A DNA stretch of 64,000 bases, from IMG/VR virus record IMGVR_UViG_3300037222_000038, positions 1 to 64,000 of that record, one strand, 5' to 3'. A program made the position numbers and the translations under genes. Source of the stretch: a virus. Position 1 is the first letter of the stretch. Every line of letters starts with the position of its first letter. Under the pieces are notes generated by a model. That model did no database searches and was not told the origin of the DNA. It was given only the letters and a program-made list of their open reading frames with translations. Shown here piece after piece: positions 31,598 to 40,574 of this stretch.

Positions 31598-31977
31598 ACA
31601 GACGCACATTCTTCGGATCGCTTGTGGCGTTTTGTGCCGCGCCGTTCACTCACTGGAGACGAAAACTTCCGGTTAAAACTCCCATCTATGAGTGGGAAAT
31701 TTACATTCCGGGATCAAATATTATCACCTATTTGCGAACCAGCGTAGACGAAATACAGCATATCGTCGTAGTCAGGAATGGCGTGGTGCAGAGATTTGAT
31801 AAATCTGGATTTCGAGAGGACATACTCCTGATCGGCGGCAACGAAAACATATACCAGTCCAGCGGAAACGCTAGAGATATTGTAAGAATTAATGAGTGGG
31901 AAAAGATGGGTTCATTGCCGACCAAGCCGACCAAGAGATGCTACGACATTGTGCAGAGAAAGACGGCCGTGAAATGA
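31594..31977 (+). CDS. Twin-arginine-like leader protein with non-standard start
   Basis: About 127 residues. The leader NRRTFFGSLVAFCAAPF matches the Tat pattern seen at 27944. In frame there is no ATG, GTG or TTG near the leader; an ATA at 31594 overlaps the upstream TAA in the position of a normal ATGA overlap. It may have an ATA start or be a decayed gene. The C-terminus repeats YDIVQRKTAVK. Confidence 0.45.
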   Translation: MNRRTFFGSLVAFCAAPFTHWRRKLPVKTPIYEWEIYIPGSNIITYLRTSVDEIQHIVVVRNGVVQRFDKSGFREDILLIGGNENIYQSSGNARDIVRINEWEKMGSLPTKPTKRCYDIVQRKTAVK

Positions 31978-32258
31978 GGACGATCCCGGACATAGAAAAT
32001 GCCGCCAAAGTGATGTTCAACATGGGCTTCGACAAGATCATCGGTGAGCATCGAGGCTGCATATTCGGGATTCTACGGAACCGCCGCGAATCCCCGGTCG
32101 AGTATTCCGTGTTCTTATATCAACCGAGCGACGAACACGATATAGATGACCCGGAACTGTTCAATTTTCACGTCGCCGATCATGGGTTCGACACACTCTC
32201 ACAATGCCTTCATTCGGTTTACAGATTCTGTATCGAGATGGGGGAGCGTGCGACGTGA
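31974..32258 (+). CDS. Hypothetical protein
   Basis: A 94-residue protein in ATGA overlap. Mixed alpha/beta (AAKVMFNMGFDKIIGEHRGC). It lies between copies of a repeated gene end and may be an acquired module. No family recognised. Confidence 0.5.
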   Translation: MRTIPDIENAAKVMFNMGFDKIIGEHRGCIFGILRNRRESPVEYSVFLYQPSDEHDIDDPELFNFHVADHGFDTLSQCLHSVYRFCIEMGERAT

Positions 32259-32536
32259 TTGAATTTGTAGGAGGTCCACTAGACGGAGAGAAGCACGAAG
32301 AACGGCACGTTGCTGGTCCCGGAGTATGCCAGAACATTCTATTTCCAAGAGATCGTGGCGTCGGAGTCGCGATGTATGAATACATCGAAGTGTGGCCTGA
32401 CTCTGAACAACAGCCATCTAATTATTCCGGGAAAGTAAAGTTCATTGGATATTTCAACCAAAGAATGCAGAGGCTTCGCGCTAATGGAACAAAATATCCA
32501 CATCGCAGAAAATCGAGACGCAATCGCTCAAGATAG
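32255..32536 (+). CDS. FVGGPLDG-type small protein
   Basis: A 93-residue protein from a GTGA overlap. The N-terminus IEFVGGPLDGEKHEERHVAG marks a small family common in phages and planctomycetes, of unknown function. The C-terminus is basic (PHRRKSRRNRSR). Its stop meets a baseplate-gene fragment. Confidence 0.6.
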   Translation: MIEFVGGPLDGEKHEERHVAGPGVCQNILFPRDRGVGVAMYEYIEVWPDSEQQPSNYSGKVKFIGYFNQRMQRLRANGTKYPHRRKSRRNRSR

Positions 32537-32608
32537 GCAGCGGTCGGGACGCTTTCAAAAAGCTACAGAGATTTCTATGTGGTCCAAAGAAAGACAGTTG
32601 TGAAATGA
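32537..32608 (+). pseudogene. 3'-terminal fragment of a BppU-N-like gene
   Basis: 24 codons in frame (AAVGTLSKSYRDFYVVQRKT…) with no start, matching the end of the 31190-31597 gene (AAVGTLQKAYRDYYIVQRKT…) at both DNA and protein level. It ends in a normal ATGA overlap with the next gene, so it is the old 3' end left behind when other genes were inserted. Confidence 0.7.
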
Positions 32609-32847
32609 ACGTTTTTCAGTACGACATGACCGACGAACAGAAGGACAAATTCAAGTCAGACCTGAAGCGTGCCGTTGCCAATCTGTCGCCAGAACAGCGC
32701 GAAGAGATGAGAAACCCGACTCCATTCGTCATCATGGGACATCGCGTCGATGCTCGTGTTGTCAAATTCGGAGACGGAAAGCCCTACGAAAAGACTCTCA
32801 TTTTGACGACATCCCCGCAACCAATTCCCCCACCGACTGCGGAGTGA
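32605..32847 (+). CDS. Hypothetical protein at convergent end
   Basis: An 80-residue protein. Helical start (MTDEQKDKFKSDLKRAVANL). Its 3' end overlaps the end of the opposing 2,082-residue gene by 50 bases. Last gene of the rightward fibre module. Confidence 0.55.
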   Translation: MNVFQYDMTDEQKDKFKSDLKRAVANLSPEQREEMRNPTPFVIMGHRVDARVVKFGDGKPYEKTLILTTSPQPIPPPTAE

Positions 32848-35800
32848 CGCGCATTCCCTTCTTGGCATTCTCGGTGATAACGATCCTCGCCACATCGGCC
32901 GGCGTGTAGCCCAATCGCTTGAACTCCTGCGCCGCCCATTCCCGTTGCACTCGCGAGGCATCGAGTCGTTCCGGGAACTTGTCGGCTTGCTCCTTCGTGC
33001 GGATGCCCTTGGGGCTGGGATTCGACGTGATCGAATGGGCCAGTGAGAGCACGAACTTCTGACGCACTTCAGCGACTTCCTTGGGCACGTCTTTGTCGCT
33101 GTTCTTGAGGGGATTCGGGAAGCTCTGACGCTCTGGTTTTCCGAGGGCGTAATCGGCCATACCCACGGCGTAGGCTTCCAGTTTCAACTTGGCGTCGAAG
33201 CTCCCACCAGTCACGGCGCTCTTGCGGATCGCTGAAATCACGTCCTTGTAGCGGTCCATCTGGCGCAGGTGCTCGGCATCAATCTTCTCTTGATCGCCCA
33301 GCGGTGCCTTCGGCGGCCGAATATGCGTGGCCGTGGCCACCTTCCCCTCAATGTCGCGATGCTGATCGTAGAACTCACTCGTTGAACGCTGGTACAACCC
33401 TTTGGTCATCTGGCGACGGATAATCGGGAACGTCTGGCGATCGAGATTTCCAGTCAATGCTTTCTCGCCAGTGCCTACGACATCGGAGTACATTGTGCCG
33501 CTCGCCTGATTGAGCAGGTATTCCGTTTTGGCAGGCGAGAGGCCCGCGTATTTCGTGAAGAAGTGGCTCAGGAACTTGCTGGATTCAAGCGTGAATGGTC
33601 GCGTTCTGTGCTCTGGCGCAATGCCCTTTTCTACCTGCCAGCGGTCGTCAATTGGTCGGCCTGCCCAGTCTTGATTTTGGTGCAACTGGTACATCGTGCC
33701 GATCCCGGCCGACCAGTTTATGGGATTTGAAAAGCTCACCGGAGATAGTTCGCTGACTTCGATTCCCAGCTTTTCCATGACGTGCGGGTCGCGTCGATCC
33801 ACTACGGCATCGAGCAGCCCCTCGATCGCATTGATGAAGATTCCGTAGGCCCGCGGCTTGGCGATTTTGAAGTAGGGAATGCCGTCGTGCGAGAACGTCC
33901 AGAAGCGATTAGCGATTGCCGGGTCCATGTCCTTGCGGTCGTCGTCATCGTGATTGAACCACCAGTACAAGGCTGCTGCCGTGGCGATAGAGGCCAATCC
34001 CGCCAGCTTGGGACCGAAGTTCTGCACGTTGCTCGGCTTGCCGGTTATGGCTCGACCGATGCCGCCTCCGAGTTCTCCGACCGTGCTGACTTCCTTCATC
34101 AGACCGGCCATGCGAGCGGTAAAGAACGGCACGAACTTGCCGACTTCCGTAGCGACCGATCCCTTGGGTTTGTAGTTGGTGATGACTTCGTTGTTGTGCC
34201 GCAACATCCCGTTCAAGACAGGACCGGGCGGCGAATCAATCGGGATTCCCGCCGGTGTCAGCCAGCCATTCTTGCCCGCTTCGATGTCCGCAAACGAGGC
34301 ATTCTTGTTGACGGTGTATCCTTTGGAGCGGGCATATCCGACCATTTCCGCCAAGCGCACGCCGGAGTCGAGAACCGCCATCCAATCGCGGTAGGCTTCC
34401 ATCTTGGGGCCGAGAGATTCCCTGATCGACGTGTACCAGTTGGCCTGTTTCTGTTCGGGCATGAACAGTTTCTGCATGTTCTTGGCGGTCATTCGGCCAG
34501 ACCCGAACAGCTTGTCGGAAGCGACAGTGCCAGCCTCTTGGCTTTGTGTGTGGCGCAGGATCATGCCCGCTTTAACTTCCCGTTTGACCAGCCGTTTGAC
34601 CAGACCGGGCGTCACGGCACCGATGATGCTCTGTGCCCACTTCGGGGTGACGCCGTGGAAGTCTTCGTAGGCCATTGCCGCTGCCAGGCGGGCGATATTT
34701 CCCAGCGGGGCGTAGAACCGCTCGGCAGCGCCGGTGTAGTTGCTCTGAAGCAGGAATCCCATGTAGTCCATCGGGAATAATGCCGCGACGGCCGTGGGAT
34801 TCATCCCCACGGTGATTGATTGCAGCGGCCCGGTGATCTTGTGCCGGAATCCATCGGCGATCGCCGTGTAGAGCATCGAGTAAATTTCGGCATCGCCCAT
34901 GTTTCTCATGCCGCGCATGGCTCGCCACAACGAGTCATCTTTGATCTGGACCCAGATATCTTTACCGTCCAGATGTATGAACATAATGTGCTCTTTTTCG
35001 CTCGTTCCAAAGTCCGGTTTCCAGAACTGGATCGCTTCCCGCAGACTGCGCACGTCGTGAGTTGCGTGCTTCAAGGCAGTCTCGTCTCTAGTTCCGTAGA
35101 GGGCTTCGAGTCGCTTCAAGGCCGACTGGCTGATGCCGCCACGTCGAAGTTCTGCCACATCCTTGATAAGCTGCCCTTCGGCGGGGTCCATCAGGGGCTT
35201 GATTGTCTTGCCGTTCTTGTCCTTGTCGGTGGTCAACTGGTCGATGATCTTGCCGAGATTCGATTCGGTCATCTTCGACTTGGGATCGACTTGTGTAATG
35301 ATGTCGCCCATGCCGTCGATGCCTCCCAGACTCGGAAGCAACCGGCGCAGGAACGACCAGGCCATTGTCGCCTTGACAGCCATGCGGTTTGAATCGGCAG
35401 TGGCTTTGACAATTGCCTCTTCGAGCGGCAGGTACTGGTCGGTCGATCCTTTTTCGCTCATGCGCTTGGCGGTGCCCTTGACGTTCAGGAACCCGGATGG
35501 TCCACCCATGATCCGATTGACGACGTTATCGACGCCGTAGCTCTTGGTGCGGATGCGGGGCATGTAGTATTTGAGCGGCGACTTGACGATGCGGTCGTGC
35601 TCTGCCCAGTCCCTCACGCCGGCCGTGGTTTCCTTCTCTTGTAAGGCATGGAAATACTCGGTCATGTCGAGAGCAGCTTGCTCGAATCGTGCGAGTTTTG
35701 CCTTGTCTTTCCCGACTTCGGCGAGCAGGTCTTTGTACTCTTGCTCGGTGCGGCCAGGCGTGTATCCCGGCACACGGGCGATGCGATCAAGGCCGTCGAG

Positions 35801-38800
35801 TGCGTCGTAGGTGGCCTTGAATTCATCGACTTCATCGGGATTGATCGTCTTCCAGATTTCCTGCATCGACTTCGACAGTTTCTTGCCGTTGATCGTGTGC
35901 ACCCCGTAGGCCAGATCGTGTTTGGTGTGGTTGTAATCGCTGCCCGTCAGGCGGTTCCAGAGGTTGTAGAACAGTTCGGGATCGACGCCTTTCTTGATGT
36001 CGGCCGCTTTCACGACTTTGAGCATCCGGTCTTCGGCGTTGTGCATCTTTTCGAGATAATGCTGCGACCAAGTGTTCCACTTGTCTTTGACGGTATCCCA
36101 GAATCCTTTGTCTTTCTCCAAGTCGATGATCGGCTGTGCCTGCAACTGCTGCGAGAGCACCACGTCGAGAGGATTTCGTTCCCGCAGCGTGTCGATCATC
36201 TGGCGGGCGTCATCGACTTTCTTCTTCAGGTCGGCATCGCTGGCCAACAGCTTCTCAAATTCAGCAAGCGTTTCCTTTGCTTTGGTCGGCGCGTCGTCCA
36301 GCGTTAGGTAGTGCCGCATGAACTCAGCAAACCCTTCGTCGAGGCTCGCGCCCTTGGGGTCCAGTGCCAAGAGTTCCGTCATCGCAGCGACGTTGCTCGT
36401 GCCTGCAATCTTATTGATGATCTTGTGCGTGTGTTGGATCGCGTGGCCGATTTCGTGCGTCATCACGACGACGTTCGACCACAAATCGGAGGCCAGTCGA
36501 ATCACCTTGTCGGCAGTGTTAAACTGGCCTGCGTGGCCGGGCTTGACGCGACCGCGAAATGTCGGAATCTCGAACAGTTTGCCGATGGAATCGACGACTT
36601 CGCGTTCATTCAGGGGCGTTGATTGTGGGGCTGCCTTCTGTGCTGGCGCGAGCGGCGACGGCTTGCCTTTGAAGGGGTGAATCTTGCCGGGCGTCTCATC
36701 CGGCTTCGCGGATTCCGCTGCCTTAGTCGCTGTCGGTTTCGTCTCCATGACGACGGGCTTCGGTTCGGGAGTCTTTTCGGCAGGCGCAGGCTCGTATTTC
36801 GCCAGTTCCTCTTGAACCTGCGGTCTTGTCAGTGAATCAACCTTTTCGGTGGCCTTGCGTTGACTGACTCCGCGAGACAGCATCTTTCTTCGGAGCTTCG
36901 CGCGTTCGTCGTTTTCCTCTGCGACAGCAGCGTTATCAATCTCAGGAGCCTTTGTTTCCGGTTCCTTTGGTGTCTCTTTCGTGGCTTCCTGTGGTACGCT
37001 CTCGGCGACAGGCTGCCTGAATGGGTTTTGTGCCGTTGGGCCTTTTGGCGTAACAGGCTCCGGAGGATTCGCTTCGATGGGCTTAGGGGTTCTCGACCAA
37101 TCAGACACATCTCCTCGCACGGCCCGGATGATCCGTAGCTTCTCGTCGTGCGGCATGTCTAGCGGGATTTTTCCAGCAATCTCCACATCGCTGAATCCTC
37201 TCCCGGCGAGTCTCACGATTGCTTCATATATCCCAATTTCCTCGGCTCGATTCACATCGGCCAACATCCCGGATTCTGTCGTATTCAGCGGCTGCTCGAC
37301 GGGTGCGATTTGGGCCGCGCTCGGAATAATTCCGGCGCTTTCCGGGACTTTTTCCGAGGTCGCAACTGGTTTGTTTTCAGGTACTTGCGGATTATGGCTC
37401 GGAATAATTCCGGCGGAATTCTGATTTATTCCGGCGCTTTTTTCCGGCGCTGTCATTGGCCGAAACGTCTCCATCAGCTTGGGCGTGGGATTCTCCTTGA
37501 ACCGCCATTCTCCCTGTTTGCCCGTCTTCTTTCCGCCAGCATCCTCGAACAACTGCTTCAGTCCGCTGGTTGCCCCGTTGACGTACCAGTAGGTCTGTTT
37601 CCCAGATTCCTTCGTGCGGATATTCAGGCCATTATCGGTCAGCCACTTCTGCTCGGCGACTTCCTTGTGAATCACGTCCTGCGGCAACGGACCTTCCTGC
37701 GCTACTGCCGGTTGTTGCCCTTGCGGTTCGGGCGTCGGAGCCGGGGGCGTGGCTTGGGCCTCTTGTGCAACAGGCTCTGGAGCAGCGTTCGGAGGCAGTG
37801 GCACCGTCGCATCATGCGTCTCCGGTGGAGTTTCAGGGGCTTGTTGGACTTCCGGGCGTGCGTTTGGCGCAGGTTCGGACGCTGCGGGCGGCTGTTCGGG
37901 CGTCTGGACGACTGCGTTCGCTGGTGGGGCTTGTGGAGCGTTTGGCTGGGGCTGGCCGCTGGGGTTCTGGGGGGTTATCAGTGTCGAACTCCGGCCATCC
38001 CGGTTGTCGATGTCGGCCTGCCCCCTATTTACGTGTCGGACACCGGCGAGTTCAGCCTGCCTTTCCTCTGGCGTAAGTGCCTTGATTTGCTCGGGAGTAA
38101 GTCCGGATTGTGCCCAATCCTGCTTCTGTTGTTCTCGATTCTGGTTGTGGCTGTGAACCGCATTCGGTCCCGCAATTGCGCCGCCCGTCAATCCGCCAAC
38201 GGCAGCCGCCTCAACCACCCCTTCGAGCAATTGGTTCCAGCCCTTGATGCCGTGCATAGCGGCATTGCCGTTCTGGATGATCTGGTTTATGCCTTCTTCG
38301 GCAGCTTCTTGACCGCCGTTGACGAGCATGTGCCAGAGGCCATTCTTGATCGCTTTTTTGACGGTTGTGGCCTCGGCGAGAGCGCCCCAACCCTTCTTCC
38401 ACGGCACGAATTCTGTGAGCACTTCGGCAGCGGCATTGACCCCTGCGTATCCGTGTGCCTGCGCTCCCGTGATGCCGTGGTCAGCAGCCTCTTTCAGTCC
38501 ATCGTCGTATCCCCGAAGTCCCATCGCGGTCATATACTTGATCGGCCCTAGCCCCTTGCCGATTGACATGATTTCCGAGAGTCCCTGAACTGTTCCGGAA
38601 ACTAGCCTCTCGGCCAGCGGCGTTGCGTGTCCGAACTTCTTCTGATATTCGCGCTCCACGTCCTGATTGATCTGTGAAATCTCTCCGGAAACGTCGGTTC
38701 CCGTGGCCAAATTAAGTGGCATCGCGGCGATTTGTGCCATGCTTCCGCCAGCCTGTGCTAATCCACGAAACACCGGATTAGTTGCCAGCCAAGGAGGGGT

Positions 38801-39046
38801 CGGAGAGAACTGGAATTCGGCGGCGCGAGTCTGTTCGTTGAGTTGCGTCTGCCTCTGCGGGGTTACTCCGTATGGCTGCTGGCCGGTGATCGGCTGTTGC
38901 ACCTTGACGCCCCGCGACTCAAGAATGGCGTCGATGTCAGCCGTGGGAGACTGCTGTTGTTGAGGCTGCGCGGGCTGATCGGGATTGACGCCGCGAGAGG
39001 CCAGAATCGAGTCGATATCGGCGACAGGAGAAAGCAGTTGAGACAT
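32798..39046 (-). CDS. Giant polyvalent virion protein with metallopeptidase
   Basis: A 2,082-residue protein. Two N-terminal DIDxILxSRGV repeats, a hydrophobic/helical region (residues about 90-310), a long Pro/Gln-rich linker, a zinc metallopeptidase at about 864-868 (HEIGH, with a downstream DEGFAEF glutamate region), then a very long C-terminal part that resembles large-polyvalent-protein domains of phages. Such proteins are thought to be injected with DNA and act early in the host. AGGAA precedes the ATG. The gene is intact. Confidence 0.75.
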   Translation of the reverse strand: MSQLLSPVADIDSILASRGVNPDQPAQPQQQQSPTADIDAILESRGVKVQQPITGQQPYGVTPQRQTQLNEQTRAAEFQFSPTPPWLATNPVFRGLAQAGGSMAQIAAMPLNLATGTDVSGEISQINQDVEREYQKKFGHATPLAERLVSGTVQGLSEIMSIGKGLGPIKYMTAMGLRGYDDGLKEAADHGITGAQAHGYAGVNAAAEVLTEFVPWKKGWGALAEATTVKKAIKNGLWHMLVNGGQEAAEEGINQIIQNGNAAMHGIKGWNQLLEGVVEAAAVGGLTGGAIAGPNAVHSHNQNREQQKQDWAQSGLTPEQIKALTPEERQAELAGVRHVNRGQADIDNRDGRSSTLITPQNPSGQPQPNAPQAPPANAVVQTPEQPPAASEPAPNARPEVQQAPETPPETHDATVPLPPNAAPEPVAQEAQATPPAPTPEPQGQQPAVAQEGPLPQDVIHKEVAEQKWLTDNGLNIRTKESGKQTYWYVNGATSGLKQLFEDAGGKKTGKQGEWRFKENPTPKLMETFRPMTAPEKSAGINQNSAGIIPSHNPQVPENKPVATSEKVPESAGIIPSAAQIAPVEQPLNTTESGMLADVNRAEEIGIYEAIVRLAGRGFSDVEIAGKIPLDMPHDEKLRIIRAVRGDVSDWSRTPKPIEANPPEPVTPKGPTAQNPFRQPVAESVPQEATKETPKEPETKAPEIDNAAVAEENDERAKLRRKMLSRGVSQRKATEKVDSLTRPQVQEELAKYEPAPAEKTPEPKPVVMETKPTATKAAESAKPDETPGKIHPFKGKPSPLAPAQKAAPQSTPLNEREVVDSIGKLFEIPTFRGRVKPGHAGQFNTADKVIRLASDLWSNVVVMTHEIGHAIQHTHKIINKIAGTSNVAAMTELLALDPKGASLDEGFAEFMRHYLTLDDAPTKAKETLAEFEKLLASDADLKKKVDDARQMIDTLRERNPLDVVLSQQLQAQPIIDLEKDKGFWDTVKDKWNTWSQHYLEKMHNAEDRMLKVVKAADIKKGVDPELFYNLWNRLTGSDYNHTKHDLAYGVHTINGKKLSKSMQEIWKTINPDEVDEFKATYDALDGLDRIARVPGYTPGRTEQEYKDLLAEVGKDKAKLARFEQAALDMTEYFHALQEKETTAGVRDWAEHDRIVKSPLKYYMPRIRTKSYGVDNVVNRIMGGPSGFLNVKGTAKRMSEKGSTDQYLPLEEAIVKATADSNRMAVKATMAWSFLRRLLPSLGGIDGMGDIITQVDPKSKMTESNLGKIIDQLTTDKDKNGKTIKPLMDPAEGQLIKDVAELRRGGISQSALKRLEALYGTRDETALKHATHDVRSLREAIQFWKPDFGTSEKEHIMFIHLDGKDIWVQIKDDSLWRAMRGMRNMGDAEIYSMLYTAIADGFRHKITGPLQSITVGMNPTAVAALFPMDYMGFLLQSNYTGAAERFYAPLGNIARLAAAMAYEDFHGVTPKWAQSIIGAVTPGLVKRLVKREVKAGMILRHTQSQEAGTVASDKLFGSGRMTAKNMQKLFMPEQKQANWYTSIRESLGPKMEAYRDWMAVLDSGVRLAEMVGYARSKGYTVNKNASFADIEAGKNGWLTPAGIPIDSPPGPVLNGMLRHNNEVITNYKPKGSVATEVGKFVPFFTARMAGLMKEVSTVGELGGGIGRAITGKPSNVQNFGPKLAGLASIATAAALYWWFNHDDDDRKDMDPAIANRFWTFSHDGIPYFKIAKPRAYGIFINAIEGLLDAVVDRRDPHVMEKLGIEVSELSPVSFSNPINWSAGIGTMYQLHQNQDWAGRPIDDRWQVEKGIAPEHRTRPFTLESSKFLSHFFTKYAGLSPAKTEYLLNQASGTMYSDVVGTGEKALTGNLDRQTFPIIRRQMTKGLYQRSTSEFYDQHRDIEGKVATATHIRPPKAPLGDQEKIDAEHLRQMDRYKDVISAIRKSAVTGGSFDAKLKLEAYAVGMADYALGKPERQSFPNPLKNSDKDVPKEVAEVRQKFVLSLAHSITSNPSPKGIRTKEQADKFPERLDASRVQREWAAQEFKRLGYTPADVARIVITENAKKGMRVTPQSVGELVAGMSSK

Positions 39047-39056
39047 GGGATTCCTG

Positions 39057-40565
39057 TTAGGAACTTGATCCCAGAATCATCCTTGCTTTCCTGAGTGCAA
39101 GCAGGTCTTCTGTGGACCATCGGTTGAGGTCGGGATGCTGCTGGGCGTGGTGCATAACCGCTTCTGCCCACGGCCTGTCACGATTCATATTGCTCTGGTC
39201 GTTGGGATTGGCGGCTGGTTGTGCCTGTTGCGGTTGTCCCTGCGGATTCTGGGGAGTGACTTGCGGCTGACCGTTGGCGACAGGTGCCTGCGGCGCTGGA
39301 GCGGGGATGCCTGCGGGAGGTGGCTGAGCGCCGCCAGCGGGAGCCGCTTGCGGTCCAACGCCACGTTGCGGGAGCTTGGCCTTATCCGCCTCAACCCTAG
39401 CCTTTCCGGCCGCTCTGTTTTGAGCATGTTCCTGCATCATTTCCTGAGAGACTTGCTGATACATCGCCTCTCGCCATCCGGGTTGATTCACGCTATCATC
39501 TTTATCCATCAATCCGGCATGCCACCGGTTTTCAACCTCAGCTTTGATTTCCCTTGGACTCGGGGGAGCTTCCAGCGCAGTTGCCATCTTCTCGGCTTTG
39601 TAGCCAGCTTCAAGCACCTCCATGTCCTGTTTGGCTTCGTCATTCGCACGCGAACCACCACCAGCCACGTCGCCGGGCCTGATGATCTTGCTTTCCCACT
39701 GTTGAGTTTTCTTGTTTAATTGAACTGGAATCGCCCCGGCCGATGGTGTATCGGAATAGATTTGTGACGGTTCGGTCGCATTTGGCTGATACCAAACAGT
39801 GCCCTGTGCAAACTGCTGCGAAGGGCTTACTGGAGGCGGCTTGCCGGGATTCGAATAGATATTCGATAGTGCCGTCATGGCCTGCTTGACGGCCGGCATG
39901 ACCGATGCCGTCGTGGCCGTGCCAGCGCCTTCCGTTGGTCCAACTGCCGACTGCGCCGCCTGCAAAGTCTGTTGGTGCGTCTGGATTTGCTGTTGCTGGG
40001 CGTCGGTGTAGCTCGACCCGTCTTGTGTGGCTTGCTGCTGAATCTGCTGCAAGCGTTTCTGGTACGACCCGTCCTGAAACTGGCCCATCATCTGCTGGTC
40101 GCTGTTGAACTGCGCCATCTGCTGCTGGTTCGACAGTTGCCCCTGCTGCTGAAGCGTGATTTGTGCGGCCTGATTGTCGGCCTGTTGCTGGGCTTGCTGG
40201 GCAGACAACTGCTGCTGTTCGGCGGCGTCTTGCGTGCTCTGCTGGCTGCCGAGATAGGAACGCAGCATCTGCTGCTGGGCGTCAGCTTGCGTACCGAGTT
40301 GCGATTGAAAGGCTTGGTTCTGCTGCTGATACGCGGCCTGCACCGGCATCTGCTGCATCTGAAAGTTCTGCTGGTTTTGCTGCATCTGCGCGTCTTGCGC
40401 AGCCTGCGCCATGGCCATCAGCCGCGAGTTCTGAATCTGCGCGGCGGTTTGCCATTGTTGCGTCAGAAGCTGATTGGCGTTTTGGGCGTACTGCCCCTGT
40501 CCCGCAAGAAGCGAAGAACCGGCGACGAGGCCGGCGGCTGGCTGATAGCTGATATTTATGGGCAT
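39057..40565 (-). CDS. Gln-rich virion protein
   Basis: A 502-residue protein. Residues about 30-200 are extremely Gln-rich heptad-like helices; a smaller structured part follows (TVWYQPNATEPSQIY), then Pro/Gln linker and a C-terminal helix (STEDLLALRKARMI). Position suggests an internal or ejection protein. Low-complexity Gln helices resemble tape-measure-like or core proteins, but that is inference. Confidence 0.6.
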   Translation of the reverse strand: MPINISYQPAAGLVAGSSLLAGQGQYAQNANQLLTQQWQTAAQIQNSRLMAMAQAAQDAQMQQNQQNFQMQQMPVQAAYQQQNQAFQSQLGTQADAQQQMLRSYLGSQQSTQDAAEQQQLSAQQAQQQADNQAAQITLQQQGQLSNQQQMAQFNSDQQMMGQFQDGSYQKRLQQIQQQATQDGSSYTDAQQQQIQTHQQTLQAAQSAVGPTEGAGTATTASVMPAVKQAMTALSNIYSNPGKPPPVSPSQQFAQGTVWYQPNATEPSQIYSDTPSAGAIPVQLNKKTQQWESKIIRPGDVAGGGSRANDEAKQDMEVLEAGYKAEKMATALEAPPSPREIKAEVENRWHAGLMDKDDSVNQPGWREAMYQQVSQEMMQEHAQNRAAGKARVEADKAKLPQRGVGPQAAPAGGAQPPPAGIPAPAPQAPVANGQPQVTPQNPQGQPQQAQPAANPNDQSNMNRDRPWAEAVMHHAQQHPDLNRWSTEDLLALRKARMILGSSS

Positions 40566-40574
40566 CGACTTACC

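Noticed and set aside
33782-38551. Long plus-strand ORFs opposite the 2,082-residue gene
   Set aside because: They are fragmentary antisense frames with biased composition; the minus-strand frame is unbroken and has motifs and a ribosome site.
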